From assembly GCA_013322215.1 (NCBI GenBank), contig JAAMEZ010000006.1, forward strand, positions 124,001 through 188,000: 64,000 nucleotides of DNA, given 5' to 3'. The notes under the pieces are model-generated. The model was not told where the DNA came from. It did not search any database and saw only the letters and a list, made by a program, of their open reading frames with translations. The translations under genes were made by a program, and so were the position numbers. Shown here one piece after another: positions 1 to 10,093 of the stretch. Numbering within the stretch: position 1 is the first letter of the stretch; every line of letters begins with the position of its first letter. The stretch comes from Martinezella rhizogenes (GTDB taxonomy: Bacteria > Pseudomonadota > Alphaproteobacteria > Rhizobiales > Rhizobiaceae).

Positions 1-262
1 CGAGCTTGTCGTAATCCTCGCCGAGGATTTCGATCTTGCCCGAACGGCGCGGCAGCAGGCGCAGTACGGTGCGCAGCAGCACGGACTTGCCGGCGCCGGA
101 AGCACCGACGAAACCAAGGATTTCGCCGCGATAGATATTGAGGTTCAGCTTGTCGAGGACGATTTTCGATCCGAAGCCGACCGTGACATCCCGTGCCGAC
201 AGCACAATGTCCCTGCCGTGCTCATCTTTTTCCAATGGGATTTCCGAGTGAAGCGCGCTCAT
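1..262 (-). CDS. mlaF: Mla-type ABC transporter ATP-binding protein (MlaF-like), partial
   Basis: Only the first 87 codons lie in the window; the gene runs off the left edge. The protein would couple ATP hydrolysis to movement of phospholipid or another lipid between inner and outer membrane. A Walker A motif GASGAGKS is at residues 53-60, preceded by the usual ABC beta-strand pattern. The start is the ATG at 260-262. The gene lies 12 bp downstream of the MlaE-type permease and reads the same way, so the two form an operon. The expected MlaD-like substrate-binding protein would lie beyond the left edge. The symbol is by family resemblance; signature and Walker B motifs are outside the window. 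Confidence 0.85.
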   Translation of the reverse strand, partial: MSALHSEIPLEKDEHGRDIVLSARDVTVGFGSKIVLDKLNLNIYRGEILGFVGASGAGKSVLLRTVLRLLPRRSGKIEILGEDYDKL

Positions 263-274
263 CCTTGCCGTCCC

Positions 275-1435
275 TCAGAAATCGATTGCTGCGTAGAACA
301 TGGCAAACAGCCCGTCCATCAGGATAACGACGAAGATCGACTTCACCACCGATGAGGTCACATGTTGACCAAGAGATTCGGCGCTGCCTCCCACTTTCAA
401 TCCCTCGACCGCTGCGACGATGCCGATAACCAGCGCCATGAACGGCGCCTTGATCATCCCCGAAATGATCGTCGAGAGGCTGACGGCCTCATGCAGGCGG
501 GAGATGAAGGTCGCAAAGGTGATACCGGAATATGCCCAGGACACCAGGGCAGCGCCAAAAAGCGCGGCGAAGTTGGCAATGACCGTCAGCAACGGCAAGG
601 CAACCGTCAGCGCTACCAGCCGCGGGAAAATGAGAACGCCGATGGGATTCAGACCCATGACCTTCAGCGCATCCACTTCCTCGCGCATCTTCATGGAGCC
701 GATTTCGGCCGTAATTGCGCTGCCGGAACGGCCGGCAATCATGATCGCGGTCAAAAGCACGCCGATTTCGCGCAATTGCAGGATGCCGACCAGATCGACC
801 ACGAAGATTTCGGCGCCGAAATAGCGCAGCTGGAAAGCGCCCTGCTGGGCGATGATCGCGCCGATCAGCGACGACATCAGCAGGATGATCGGAACGGCGC
901 GCACCGCCATGTGATCGATCTGATTGATGATCGAGGCCGGCGAAACACCACTGCCTCGGCCGAATTTGAGCTGCGCGCCGCGCACGGCGGAGCCCAGAAT
1001 ATACATGGCGGCGACGAGATTGCCCCAGATCTCGTAGACGGTTTTGCCGATGGGCGCCAGTATGCGCTCCGCCAATGATTTCCGTGGCTTTGCCGCAGCC
1101 GCCTCATCGTCCGGATGCGCATCGAATGCCGTCAGCAATTCATCGATATGCGGATTGGAGCCCTCGATCGTGACATGGGCCTTATGCGCTTCCTGACTTT
1201 CCTTCAGCCGGCGGATCAGCAGCGCACCTGCCGTATCGACATCCGAAAGACCGGAAAGATCAATCACGACGTTGCCACCGGAGCTGCGCCTGGACAGCTG
1301 CTCGATCTGACGCAGCACGCCGTGCACATTGGCGCTGCGCCAATTGCCCTCCAGCCGATAGCGATGGCCTGCGCCCTCAGGCGCATCATCGATCTTCGGT
1401 GCATCGGACCTTTGCTCGGCTGCTTTCAAATTCAT
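275..1435 (-). CDS. mlaE: MlaE-family ABC permease with N-terminal STAS domain
   Basis: This 386-residue inner-membrane permease is the partner of the MlaF-like ATPase just downstream. Residues about 40-110 form a STAS-like domain (a VVIDLSGLSDVDTAG stretch resembling the MlaB/anti-sigma-antagonist fold). Residues about 130-386 are the MlaE permease, with five or six hydrophobic segments and the conserved cytoplasmic stretch GRSGSAITAEIGSMKMREE near 238-256. In E. coli MlaB and MlaE are separate proteins; here they are fused, an arrangement known in alphaproteobacteria and others. Role: retrograde or anterograde lipid transport across the envelope. The substrate is not evident from sequence. 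Confidence 0.9.
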   Translation of the reverse strand: MNLKAAEQRSDAPKIDDAPEGAGHRYRLEGNWRSANVHGVLRQIEQLSRRSSGGNVVIDLSGLSDVDTAGALLIRRLKESQEAHKAHVTIEGSNPHIDELLTAFDAHPDDEAAAAKPRKSLAERILAPIGKTVYEIWGNLVAAMYILGSAVRGAQLKFGRGSGVSPASIINQIDHMAVRAVPIILLMSSLIGAIIAQQGAFQLRYFGAEIFVVDLVGILQLREIGVLLTAIMIAGRSGSAITAEIGSMKMREEVDALKVMGLNPIGVLIFPRLVALTVALPLLTVIANFAALFGAALVSWAYSGITFATFISRLHEAVSLSTIISGMIKAPFMALVIGIVAAVEGLKVGGSAESLGQHVTSSVVKSIFVVILMDGLFAMFYAAIDF

Positions 1436-1585
1436 GCGTCTTTCAAATCTGGCACAACATGCGCCGACTCAGAGAGCCCGCATGGTCGATGCTTAATACA
1501 CCGACTATGCATGGAATTTCCATCTCGCGCCGGCGCCAACATATGTCACGGCTTTTTGATATCCAAATGAATTTGTTGCACCGCG

Positions 1586-2803
1586 TTAGGATACGCCGTG
1601 AGCACCGCCACCGATTGCCGGCTTCCTGGCCTGCAGCCCATAGGCGAAAACAACCATGGCTAGCCCGAAGGCGGCAATGCCGGCCATGACATAGTAACTC
1701 GCCAGGTCAAGCCAGGCGTAGAGATAGCCGGATGCAAGCGTCATCAACCCCAGGAACATGCCATTGTAGAAATAATAGGCGCCCTGGGCCGATGACTCCT
1801 GTGCTTCATGGACGGACGCAACTATGCGCCGCTGAACACCGGTATGAACGCAGGCATAGGTGCAGGAATGAAAGCACTGCAGCACGAAATAGCCGATGAA
1901 ACCGAAATTGCTCGGAAACAGGATCCAGCGCAGAATGCACATGGTCGAACCGAAAAAGATGAGCGTCCATGCACTGAACCGCCGGCTCAATTTCTTCGAC
2001 AGGAAGAAAACCATCACCTCGGCGGTAACGCCAATGCTCCATAACACGGCTATCTCGGCGCCGGAAAAGCCGAGCTTATGCCAGTAGATCGACGCAAACG
2101 TATAGAGCATCGCATGGCTTGATTGCTGTATCGACACGCCGATCATGGTGATGAGCAATTGCGGCGAGCGCAGATTTCCGGTCGGTGATTGCAGATTGAT
2201 CGGTTGGTTGCGCCGGCGCGTCGGCCCGATGCGAGGCGCGAAAAAGCCCATCAACGTCGTGAGAATGAATCCCGCCACCATCACAGGCAATACGGTGGCG
2301 CCGCCCCACATGCCGATCAGCTGGCCGCCGAGAAGGGTCGACAGGATGAAGGTGATCGATCCCCACACCCGCATGGAGCCATAATCGAAGCCCCAGCGGC
2401 GCACGCCCGACATGGCGATCGATTCGACCACCGGCACGTAAGGCGCATAGGTGGCCCCCTGAATGCCATAGACCAGAAGCACCGGCCAGAAATCGCTCGT
2501 CCAGTAGAGCGCGATTGCCGTCAGCAGTGACAGAGCGCCCGACCATAGCAACACATCGGCCCGCTCCGTCATATGATCGGCGAGCACCGCGATGACGGGT
2601 GTCACGAGGACGCGCACGACCATGGGAATGGCGATCACCAGGCCGATCTCGTGATCATTGAAGTTCAGCCCCGCCAACCAGACGGGAAAGAAGGGTACGG
2701 CAATGCCGTTGACGAACAACGGAGCGCAATAGGACAAGGCGGCGCGCAAGCGGAAATATGGAGGCGCACCCTCGCCCTGGAAGGACTTGATCGCGGGAAT
2801 CAT
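1586..2803 (-). CDS. MFS transporter, HcaT/MFS_1-like
   Basis: This is a twelve-span major facilitator of about 405 residues when started at the ATG at 2801-2803 (MIPAIKSF). An upstream in-frame TTG at 2875 would add 24 residues that do not look like transporter sequence, so I prefer the internal ATG, which has AGGT five bases upstream. The first helix reads PLFVNGIAVPFFPVWLAG, followed by the loop LADHMTERADVL after the second or third helix, as in the 3-phenylpropionate permease / MFS_1-like group. The substrate cannot be deduced. It stands alone between the mla genes and an LpxH-like gene; all read on the minus strand but with gaps over 140 bp. Confidence 0.8.
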   Translation of the reverse strand: MIPAIKSFQGEGAPPYFRLRAALSYCAPLFVNGIAVPFFPVWLAGLNFNDHEIGLVIAIPMVVRVLVTPVIAVLADHMTERADVLLWSGALSLLTAIALYWTSDFWPVLLVYGIQGATYAPYVPVVESIAMSGVRRWGFDYGSMRVWGSITFILSTLLGGQLIGMWGGATVLPVMVAGFILTTLMGFFAPRIGPTRRRNQPINLQSPTGNLRSPQLLITMIGVSIQQSSHAMLYTFASIYWHKLGFSGAEIAVLWSIGVTAEVMVFFLSKKLSRRFSAWTLIFFGSTMCILRWILFPSNFGFIGYFVLQCFHSCTYACVHTGVQRRIVASVHEAQESSAQGAYYFYNGMFLGLMTLASGYLYAWLDLASYYVMAGIAAFGLAMVVFAYGLQARKPAIGGGAHGVS

Positions 2804-2971
2804 GACAGACCTGAAGGGGAACTTACCTGTCCCTATCATGCTATCGAGAATACGACTATGGCGAGAAATGGCCAAAACCGTAACGTTTCGGAAAAATCCT
2901 AAGTCAAGGCCGTCCTGCGGCGATCAATAATTATGACAGGCCATTATCAGCTACGTGAAGAGGCGTAGAAA

Positions 2972-3790
2972 TTACGCCGCCTGTGCACCGATCGGCCGCG
3001 GCAATTCTCCGACGGGAGAATCCACAGGCTGCGTCTCGAGGATTGTCCGCCAGGTGATCAGCTCGAACGTACCGTCCTCATGCTCGGCGATCGCCGTGCA
3101 GCTTTCCACCCAGTCGCCGGTATTGATGTAGCGCACGCCGTCGAGATCCTCGATGACAGCATGGTGGATGTGACCGCAGATGACACCATCGGCATCGTTA
3201 CGCTTGGCCTCTTCGGCGACGACACGCTGAAACTCGCCGATGAAGTTGACGGCGTGCTTGACCTGCAGCTTCGCCCAGGCCGAGAAGGACCAATAGGGCA
3301 TGTTCAAGCGGCGGCGCACGGCAGCAAGGCCGATATTGATCAGAATGGCCATGTCATAGGCCCAGTCGCCGAGATAGGCGAGCAGGCGGGCATTGCGGAC
3401 GACGACGTCAAATTCATCGCCGTGGAGCACGAGATATTTCTTCCCGTCGGCCGTTTCGTGTATGGCGCGCTGTGCCACCTCGATACCGCCGAAGTGCATT
3501 CCGGGGAAGTCACGCAGGAATTCGTCGTGATTGCCAGGGATATAGACGATGCGCGTACCCTTGCGCGCCTTGCGCAGGAGTTTCTGCACGACGTCGTTAC
3601 AATCCTGCGGCCAGTACCAGTTCCGCTTCAGTCTCCAGCCGTCAACGATATCCCCGACCAGAAAGATCGTGTCGGCGTCGTGGTAACGGAGAAAATCGAG
3701 CAGGTAGTCCGCCTTGGCGGCCTTCGAGCCGAGGTGCACGTCAGAAATGAATAGCGTTCGGAAATGCCGGGGGTCCATGTTTTCATTCAC
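2972..3790 (-). CDS. Calcineurin-like metallophosphoesterase, LpxH-like (COG2908 type)
   Basis: A 272-residue binuclear-metal phosphoesterase. The full motif set is visible: DVHLG at 17-21, GDIVDG at 46-51, GNHDE at 86-90, HGDE at 123-126 and GHIHH at 206-210. Proteins of this type are usually annotated as UDP-2,3-diacylglucosamine diphosphatase, which makes lipid X in lipid A synthesis. It is longer than classical E. coli LpxH (about 240 residues), and alphaproteobacteria are thought to use the unrelated LpxI, so the true substrate is uncertain. An alternative start is the ATG at 3776-3778, four codons in. A phosphodiesterase gene reads into it from 101 bp upstream. Confidence 0.75.
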   Translation of the reverse strand: MNENMDPRHFRTLFISDVHLGSKAAKADYLLDFLRYHDADTIFLVGDIVDGWRLKRNWYWPQDCNDVVQKLLRKARKGTRIVYIPGNHDEFLRDFPGMHFGGIEVAQRAIHETADGKKYLVLHGDEFDVVVRNARLLAYLGDWAYDMAILINIGLAAVRRRLNMPYWSFSAWAKLQVKHAVNFIGEFQRVVAEEAKRNDADGVICGHIHHAVIEDLDGVRYINTGDWVESCTAIAEHEDGTFELITWRTILETQPVDSPVGELPRPIGAQAA

Positions 3791-3891
3791 GAACTTTATG
3801 TCCGTGCCCTATCCTACCTTGGCTATTCCAAAACCAGACTCGTGTTTCAGGAAGATGACAAACCCTGTGCTTGGCGGCTCAGCGACAAGGT

Positions 3892-4650
3892 TCAACCACG
3901 TCTCGCGGCAACGGCGAGGTCAGGACGGTCGCTTGTAAAACTGGCGATACCGAGGCGAAACATGGCCCGTGCCGCCTCACTTGTATGGGCCGCCCATCCA
4001 TGTACCTTCACGCCATTCCTACAAAAGAGCTGCGTAACCTCGCCATCAAGCGCATCGGCACGTATTGCAATCTCGCGCACGCCGAAGCCGCGCATGGCGG
4101 CCATGACCCCGCCCCAGCCGAGTTGCCCGGCGAGCTGAGGCGAACAGAGGAAGATGAAACCGAGCAGTTCGCCGACATTCAGCCCCTGTTCGCCAAGCGC
4201 GGCACCGAATGCTTCGAGACGCGGCAGGGAGAAGCTCGTCACCATCGTACGTGTCAGCATGCCCGTCGCCGTCAGCTCATCGACGATGCGGCGCTCCATC
4301 CCCTCATAGGGCGTGCCATCCGCCCTGGTCTTGATCTCCAGCCGGAGATCGACGGCGGACGGCCCGAAAATATCGATCGTCTCCATAAGCGTCGGAATGG
4401 TTTCGCCGCCGCTTCCAATCACGACATGGCGCATCAGCTCGTCATAGCTGAAATCGGCGATCGCGCCCTTGCCATCAGTCATTCGGTCGATCAAAGCGTC
4501 GTGGTGCACGACGAGCTTGCCGTCTCGCGTCTGATGCACATCGAATTCGACAAGATCAACATCGAGCTTGGCCGTCTTAGAGAAGGCGAGCCTGGTGTTT
4601 TCGGGCCACAAATGCGCACCGCCGCGATGGGAGGCTATCAGAGTCATCAA
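3892..4650 (-). CDS. Glycerophosphodiester phosphodiesterase
   Basis: This 252-residue GDPD-family enzyme would hydrolyse deacylated phospholipids (glycerophosphodiesters) to glycerol-3-phosphate and an alcohol. The N-terminal HRG at 8-10, ENT at 17-19, the metal-binding E35 and D37 and the catalytic HHD at 49-51 match the family. There is no signal peptide, so it resembles the cytoplasmic UgpQ type. Two ATG codons in tandem are possible starts (4650 or 4647); a GGAG lies upstream. It is in the same direction as the LpxH-like gene and divergent from the malic enzyme gene. I assign no symbol because rhizobia carry several paralogues. Confidence 0.88.
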   Translation of the reverse strand: MMTLIASHRGGAHLWPENTRLAFSKTAKLDVDLVEFDVHQTRDGKLVVHHDALIDRMTDGKGAIADFSYDELMRHVVIGSGGETIPTLMETIDIFGPSAVDLRLEIKTRADGTPYEGMERRIVDELTATGMLTRTMVTSFSLPRLEAFGAALGEQGLNVGELLGFIFLCSPQLAGQLGWGGVMAAMRGFGVREIAIRADALDGEVTQLFCRNGVKVHGWAAHTSEAARAMFRLGIASFTSDRPDLAVAARRG

Positions 4651-4870
4651 GGAAATCTCCGCCTGAAATATTCTTAGGTCGACGCGATGAATGCCTGATG
4701 ACGCGACCGCGACGTTCGACTTGCGGAAGGGACATCACGCGATCATTGCGGAAAAGGCAATTCAGTTTTGCCACGACAAAAACGCTTCGCGACCTCAATT
4801 GCATACTGTGAAGGCCAAGCGATTGATGTATGCAGAAGACTCAAAGCGCAGGCAGGAATGGAGACGCGAG

Positions 4871-7183
4871 TTGGATACGAACGACACTTCGAAAGCAGCC
4901 AAGAATATGGCGAGCGGAAATCTCGACGAACAGGCGCTTTATTTCCATCGCTATCCCCGCCCCGGCAAGCTGGAAATTCAGGCGACGAAGCCGCTGGGCA
5001 ACCAGCGTGATCTGGCCCTTGCCTATTCGCCCGGCGTCGCCGCCCCCTGCATCGCCATCCGCGACAATCCCGAAACGGCTGCCGACTATACGTCCCGCGC
5101 CAATCTCGTCGCGGTGATTTCCAACGGTTCGGCGGTGCTCGGCCTCGGCAATATCGGCCCGCTCGCCTCGAAACCCGTCATGGAAGGCAAGGCCGTTCTC
5201 TTCAAGAAATTCGCCGGCATCGACGTCTTCGACATCGAAATTGCGGCACCGACGGTCGATGAGATGGTCAACACCGTTTCGGCGCTCGAGCCGACCTTCG
5301 GCGGCATCAATCTCGAAGACATCAAGGCGCCGGAATGTTTCGACGTCGAGCGCCGCCTGCGCGAGCAGATGGAAATCCCTGTATTCCACGACGATCAGCA
5401 CGGCACCGCGATCATCGTCGCGGCCGCCATCCTCAACGGTCTGGAACTGGCCGGCAAGAAGATCGAAGACGTCAAGATCGTCGCCTCCGGCGCGGGTGCT
5501 GCCGCACTCGCCTGCCTCAACCTGCTCGTCACCCTTGGCGCCAAGCGCGAAAATATCTGGGTCCACGATATCGAGGGCCTGGTCTACAAGGACCGCAACG
5601 TGCTGATGGACGAGTGGAAGTCCGTCTATGCCCAGGATAGCGACAAGCGCGTGCTTGCCGAATCCATTCCAGACGCCGACGTCTTCCTCGGCCTGTCTGC
5701 CGCCGGCGTGCTTAAGCCCGAACTGCTCGCACAGATGGCTGAAAAGCCGCTGATCATGGCGCTTGCCAACCCGACGCCGGAAATCATGCCTGATCTCGCC
5801 CGCGCCGCCCGCCCCGACGCGATGATCTGCACCGGCCGCTCGGACTTCCCGAACCAGGTCAACAACGTCCTCTGCTTCCCCTATATCTTCCGCGGCGCGC
5901 TCGATTGCGGCGCCAAGACGATCAACGAAGAGATGAAGATGGCCGCCGTACGCGCCATCGCCTCGCTTGCCCGCGAAGAGCCTTCCGATGTCGCGGCCCG
6001 CGCCTATTCGGGCGAAACGCCGGTCTTCGGCCCCAACTACCTCATCCCCTCGCCCTTCGATCCGCGCCTGATCCTGCGCATCGCGCCGGCTGTGGCGAAG
6101 GCCGCTGCCGATAGCGGCGTAGCGCTGCGCCCGATTGCCGATTTCGACGCCTATATGGACGAGCTCAACCGCTTCGTCTTCCGCTCCGGCTTCATCATGA
6201 AGCCGATATTTGCGGCGGCTAAAGTGGCGGAACGCAAGCGCGTCGTCTTTTCCGAAGGCGAAGACGAGCGCGTGCTGCGCGCCGCCCAGGTTCTGCTTGA
6301 AGAAGGCACAGCCGTCCCGATCCTGATCGGCCGCCCCTCCGTCATCGAGACCCGCCTGAAGCGCTACGGCCTGAAGATCCGCCCGAATACGGATTTCGCC
6401 GTCATCAACCCGGAAGACGATCCGCGCTTCCGCGAATATGTCGATCTCTACTTCTCGCTCGTCGGCCGGGCCGGCGTGATCCCCGAAGCTGCCCGCACGA
6501 TCGTCCGTACCAACACAACCGTCATCGGCGCGCTGGCCCTGAAGCGCGGCGAAGCCGATGCGCTGATCTGTGGCCTTGAAGGCCGTTATGAGCGTCATTT
6601 GCGCATCGTCCGCCAGATCATCGGCAAGCGGCCGGACGTTCGTGATTTCTCGGCACTGAGCCTGCTCATCTCGCAGCGCGGCGCGACCTTCTACACGGAT
6701 ACCTACGTCACGTTTAATCCGACCGCCGAAGAAATCGCGGAGTCGGCCTGGCTCGCCGCCGAGGAAATCAAGCGCTTCGGCATCGAACCGCGTGCGGCTC
6801 TCGTATCGCATTCCAACTTCGGCTCGCGAGAGTCGGAAAGTGCTACGAAGATGCGCGAGGCGCTCGCTCTCGTCCGCGAGGCAGCGCCGGAACTGGAAGT
6901 CGATGGCGAAATGCATGGCGACAGCGCCATTTCCGAGAGCCTGCGCCGCCATGTCATGCCGGACAGCACGCTTTCCGGCGAAGCCAATCTTCTGGTCTTC
7001 CCGAACCTTGATGCCGCCAACATCACGCTCGGCGTGGTCAAGACCATGACCGACAGCCTGCATGTCGGCCCGATCCTGCTCGGCACGGCGCTTCCGGCCC
7101 ATATTCTCTCGCCGTCGGTCACGTCGCGCGGCGTGGTCAACATGGCGGCGCTCGCTGTCGTCGAGGCCTCGCAGATCGCTTAA
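4871..7183 (+). CDS. NAD(P)-dependent malic enzyme with C-terminal phosphotransacetylase-like domain
   Basis: Oxidative decarboxylation of malate to pyruvate. With a TTG start at 4871 the protein has 770 residues, the usual length of the large rhizobial malic enzymes Dme and Tme. GGAG lies seven bases before this TTG; the ATG at 4907 has only a weak site, and the farther upstream codons look non-coding. The N-terminal half carries [18 protein letters not shown] (about 171-179) and a nucleotide-binding SGAGAAALA (about 208). From about residue 450 a phosphotransacetylase-like domain follows, which in this family is regulatory rather than catalytic. In rhizobia the NAD enzyme feeds pyruvate to the TCA cycle during dicarboxylate growth. 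I cannot tell NAD from NADP preference by eye. Confidence 0.92.
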   Translation: MDTNDTSKAAKNMASGNLDEQALYFHRYPRPGKLEIQATKPLGNQRDLALAYSPGVAAPCIAIRDNPETAADYTSRANLVAVISNGSAVLGLGNIGPLASKPVMEGKAVLFKKFAGIDVFDIEIAAPTVDEMVNTVSALEPTFGGINLEDIKAPECFDVERRLREQMEIPVFHDDQHGTAIIVAAAILNGLELAGKKIEDVKIVASGAGAAALACLNLLVTLGAKRENIWVHDIEGLVYKDRNVLMDEWKSVYAQDSDKRVLAESIPDADVFLGLSAAGVLKPELLAQMAEKPLIMALANPTPEIMPDLARAARPDAMICTGRSDFPNQVNNVLCFPYIFRGALDCGAKTINEEMKMAAVRAIASLAREEPSDVAARAYSGETPVFGPNYLIPSPFDPRLILRIAPAVAKAAADSGVALRPIADFDAYMDELNRFVFRSGFIMKPIFAAAKVAERKRVVFSEGEDERVLRAAQVLLEEGTAVPILIGRPSVIETRLKRYGLKIRPNTDFAVINPEDDPRFREYVDLYFSLVGRAGVIPEAARTIVRTNTTVIGALALKRGEADALICGLEGRYERHLRIVRQIIGKRPDVRDFSALSLLISQRGATFYTDTYVTFNPTAEEIAESAWLAAEEIKRFGIEPRAALVSHSNFGSRESESATKMREALALVREAAPELEVDGEMHGDSAISESLRRHVMPDSTLSGEANLLVFPNLDAANITLGVVKTMTDSLHVGPILLGTALPAHILSPSVTSRGVVNMAALAVVEASQIA

Positions 7184-7379
7184 TACGGCGCCTCGCAGCC
7201 GCTGCCAGAACGGTTCCGCGCTTCATGCAATCGCGGAACCCTCTTATCTTTTTGCTTTTGGCGGCCCCGAGCTGCAATTTCGTGAAAATCCTCTCGAAAT
7301 CCGTGCTTTTTCATGGATACGTTGTTAAGCTGCAGCGTGTAATCTTTAGCGACTTAAAACCGCTTTCGAGAGCAGAACC

Positions 7380-8132
7380 GTGAACCGCGGCACAAAACAA
7401 GCTTCCATTGCCCTGCTATCCTTGCTGACGGCCACACCGGCCCTCGCGCAGGCAGACCTCTGCGACGAGCTGCGCGGCCGCTATGTCGACATCAACGAAG
7501 TGATCGGCGCCAGCCAGGAAACGCGCCAGCTCTCACGCGCCATCGTCCAACAGAACCTGATGATCCGCCGAACGATGAGCGATCTGCGCAACCAGGGCTG
7601 CATCGAAGGCGACGATGCGGTGTTTGGCGGGCAGGACAATCAAGGCGTCTGCAACGACATGCGGCAATCGATCGATCAGATGCGGCACGATCTCTCCCTG
7701 CTGATGGATCAGCGTGAGCAGAGCGTCGGCCGTGTCGATGCCGTTGCCATGCAGCGCCGGCAGTTGCTGGATACGATGCAGCGCAACGGCTGCAGCCTGC
7801 CGGCTTCGGCAACCCCGGATATCGTCATCGACACCCGCACGAAAATGGATGCCTATGCGCCGCAGGAGCAATCCCTGGCTAAGCCGGAAAGCTCTATTAC
7901 CGTCATCGAGACGCCGAGGCTGCAGAAGGATTCCAGCCTGCAACAAAGGCAGGCACCCCCGACGGCAGCACCCAAGGTAACACAGGCGCAGCCGCAACAG
8001 TTTCCGCCTGATCGCCCCTACGATCCCTCGGCCCATAAGGTGCGCCAGGTCGGCCCGCAATTTCTTGCGACCGACCAGGGCAGCATCGACCTCAAGCACC
8101 CGAAAGAGACTGGACCCCAACCAACGCAATAG
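7380..8132 (+). CDS. Secreted or periplasmic hypothetical protein
   Basis: This 250-residue protein starts at a GTG. It has a clear Sec signal peptide, with hydrophobic ALLSLLTATPALA and likely cleavage after A23. The mature N-terminal half is helical and contains four cysteines (first at 28, last in the stretch RNGCSLPAS), enough for two disulfides. The C-terminal third is rich in Q, P and A, looks disordered, and ends with a tyrosine- and proline-containing tail. I do not recognise a domain. It stands alone after the malic enzyme and converges with the ankyrin gene. Its role is unknown. Confidence 0.7.
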   Translation: MNRGTKQASIALLSLLTATPALAQADLCDELRGRYVDINEVIGASQETRQLSRAIVQQNLMIRRTMSDLRNQGCIEGDDAVFGGQDNQGVCNDMRQSIDQMRHDLSLLMDQREQSVGRVDAVAMQRRQLLDTMQRNGCSLPASATPDIVIDTRTKMDAYAPQEQSLAKPESSITVIETPRLQKDSSLQQRQAPPTAAPKVTQAQPQQFPPDRPYDPSAHKVRQVGPQFLATDQGSIDLKHPKETGPQPTQ

Positions 8133-8183
8133 TGCGCGGCCAGACGTTTTTCATCTCCATCTGACCGCCTCGCTTCCCTGTTT

Positions 8184-9929
8184 TCAGATCGCTGCCGGCT
8201 GGCGCAGTAAGGAGGCAATGGCTTCGTCACCCGCCTCCTGCGCAAGGTCACGATAGGATCGTCCGGAGGCGTCCCTGACCGAACGATCCGCACCACGCGC
8301 CAGCAGGAAGCGCACCGCATCGCCGCGCCGATTGACGATGGCAAAGCCGAGTGGCGTCATCCAATCGCGATCGATGGGCTCCCCATGAGGACGAAATTCA
8401 CCGAAGCGGATATTCACCTGTTCCGGATGCTTATCGAGAATAGTCACAAGCTGACCGATCTCACCGAAGGCTGCAGCCGCGAAAATATCGAGCCGATAGG
8501 CTTTCAGAAACTCGACCATCTCGCCCTTGCCATTATATTCGGCCCAACCGATTGCCGGCGCGTGAAAATTGGGATCGCGAATGCTGGTATCGGCTCCATG
8601 CTCGATCAACAGTTTCGCCATCCCGATATGACCATGCAGCGCCGCTTCATGCAGCGGCGTGCGGCTGGTCATGGCATTGACGTCAAGACCAAGGGCCAGC
8701 ATTCGACCCACCGCTTCCAGATCGTTTTCGCCAGCGGCTTCATGCAGCATTGCCGGATGATGCCGCTGCATCGCGACAGCGATGTCAATGTCGCTCCCAC
8801 CTGGCATTTGCTTGAAGACCTTATTGATTTGCTCGGCATCGATGTCGCCGGCCTTGATCTGGAGATAGGCCCAATCCTCCGGCTTCAGGCGAACCGCAAC
8901 CGCGCCCTTGCGCTCCAGATATCCAGCTAACTCAGCATCGCCACCAAGCCGCGCCCATTCGTACGGCGTCCTGCCGTTAACGATCTTGTTGACATCGGCG
9001 CCATTTTCCACCAGCAGGCGTACCCGTTCGCCCATGCGATGTTCCAGCGCCCAGGCAAGCTGATAGTCGAAAACTGTCTGCGAGTTCTCAACGAACTTGC
9101 CATCCTCGCGCACGAGCCAATTGTTCTTATCCCCGGCGGACAAGCCATACTCGATCAGCAATTTCAGGCATGTATCGTCCCGTTCGAACATACGGTTATA
9201 AAGCGCCTGGCTGTCATTGGCTTCGGCTCCGGCATCGAGCAGCAGCCGTGCGAATGCCTCGCATTCCGGATGCGGTGGCTGGCGATCCTTTCCCGCCTCA
9301 CCCTCTCCGAAAACGCCTGTCAAAACGGTGAAGCGATATTGACCGGCATCGAGAAAGAAGGCGTTGACATCGGCCCCGCGCCTGACCAGCTCGCGCGCGG
9401 CCGGCAGGCTGGAGCGACCCGGCACGCGAGCGTATGCGGTGCACATCAGCGGAGTTAAATCATGCGGCCCGCCCTTGCGATCAAGAAGCTGCGGCTGACG
9501 ATCGAGCCAACGACCTATGCTGTCGGCATCGCCGAGCGCGGCCGCGATGTGAATGCTTTCCTCGGCAACCTCCGGATTGTCTTCGAGCAGCCGCAGCGCC
9601 TCATCGAAGCGCGCGGGATCGGCGGGAATATTGGCAAAATACGAAACCGTCGCCAGCGACAGGAAACGGTTGGCGAGCTGATCCCGCGGGACATGCTTGC
9701 GATCGCCGCTTTCGAGATGCGCCTTGAGCTTCGTCCAGCTGGAGAAGCCGAATTCACGGGCGAGAACCAGCTGAATGTCCTGCAGTCCAACGCTGGCGAT
9801 GTCGGCAAAGTAGGGCGCAACGCGGCTACGCGCCGACGTATCGCCGGATTGGACGGCCTTGAGGAAAGACTTGGCCTGCTTTTTCAGGGAATCGAGTGTG
9901 GCGGAACTCGCCAAAGAGCGCGTGGTCAA
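8184..9929 (-). CDS. Ankyrin-repeat protein
   Basis: A 581-residue cytoplasmic protein made largely of ankyrin repeats. The clearest is TPLHEAALHGHIGMAKLLIE followed by HGADTSIRDPN in the C-terminal third; others around VRRGADVNAFF, LVENGADVNKI and LLARGADRSVRDASG are degenerate. The N-terminal 80 residues contain FGFSSWTKLKAHLES, a motif common at the head of bacterial ankyrin proteins of this kind. There is no signal peptide or membrane segment. Ankyrin repeats mediate protein binding; no enzymatic domain is visible and the partner is unknown. The gene is monocistronic and convergent with the secreted hypothetical. Confidence 0.85.
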   Translation of the reverse strand: MTTRSLASSATLDSLKKQAKSFLKAVQSGDTSARSRVAPYFADIASVGLQDIQLVLAREFGFSSWTKLKAHLESGDRKHVPRDQLANRFLSLATVSYFANIPADPARFDEALRLLEDNPEVAEESIHIAAALGDADSIGRWLDRQPQLLDRKGGPHDLTPLMCTAYARVPGRSSLPAARELVRRGADVNAFFLDAGQYRFTVLTGVFGEGEAGKDRQPPHPECEAFARLLLDAGAEANDSQALYNRMFERDDTCLKLLIEYGLSAGDKNNWLVREDGKFVENSQTVFDYQLAWALEHRMGERVRLLVENGADVNKIVNGRTPYEWARLGGDAELAGYLERKGAVAVRLKPEDWAYLQIKAGDIDAEQINKVFKQMPGGSDIDIAVAMQRHHPAMLHEAAGENDLEAVGRMLALGLDVNAMTSRTPLHEAALHGHIGMAKLLIEHGADTSIRDPNFHAPAIGWAEYNGKGEMVEFLKAYRLDIFAAAAFGEIGQLVTILDKHPEQVNIRFGEFRPHGEPIDRDWMTPLGFAIVNRRGDAVRFLLARGADRSVRDASGRSYRDLAQEAGDEAIASLLRQPAAI

Positions 9930-10093
9930 AATAGACCTCCTTCCATTTACGTCCGGTATCCGCGCCCACAGACTGAAAAGAGGTGTGGCAGTCTCATATT
10001 CTATGCTTCAGGTGGGCCTGGCCCTTCCCGCGGATCGGATGCGCCCTGAGAACGCATCCAGATCTATAGCGCCGGTTGCGATCTGTCCAGAGC

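Noticed and set aside
4841..7102. A 753-codon open frame opposite the malic enzyme gene
   Set aside because: It lies antisense to a clear enzyme gene. High GC third positions keep the opposite strand open; its product is rich in D, R, G and H without recognisable domains.
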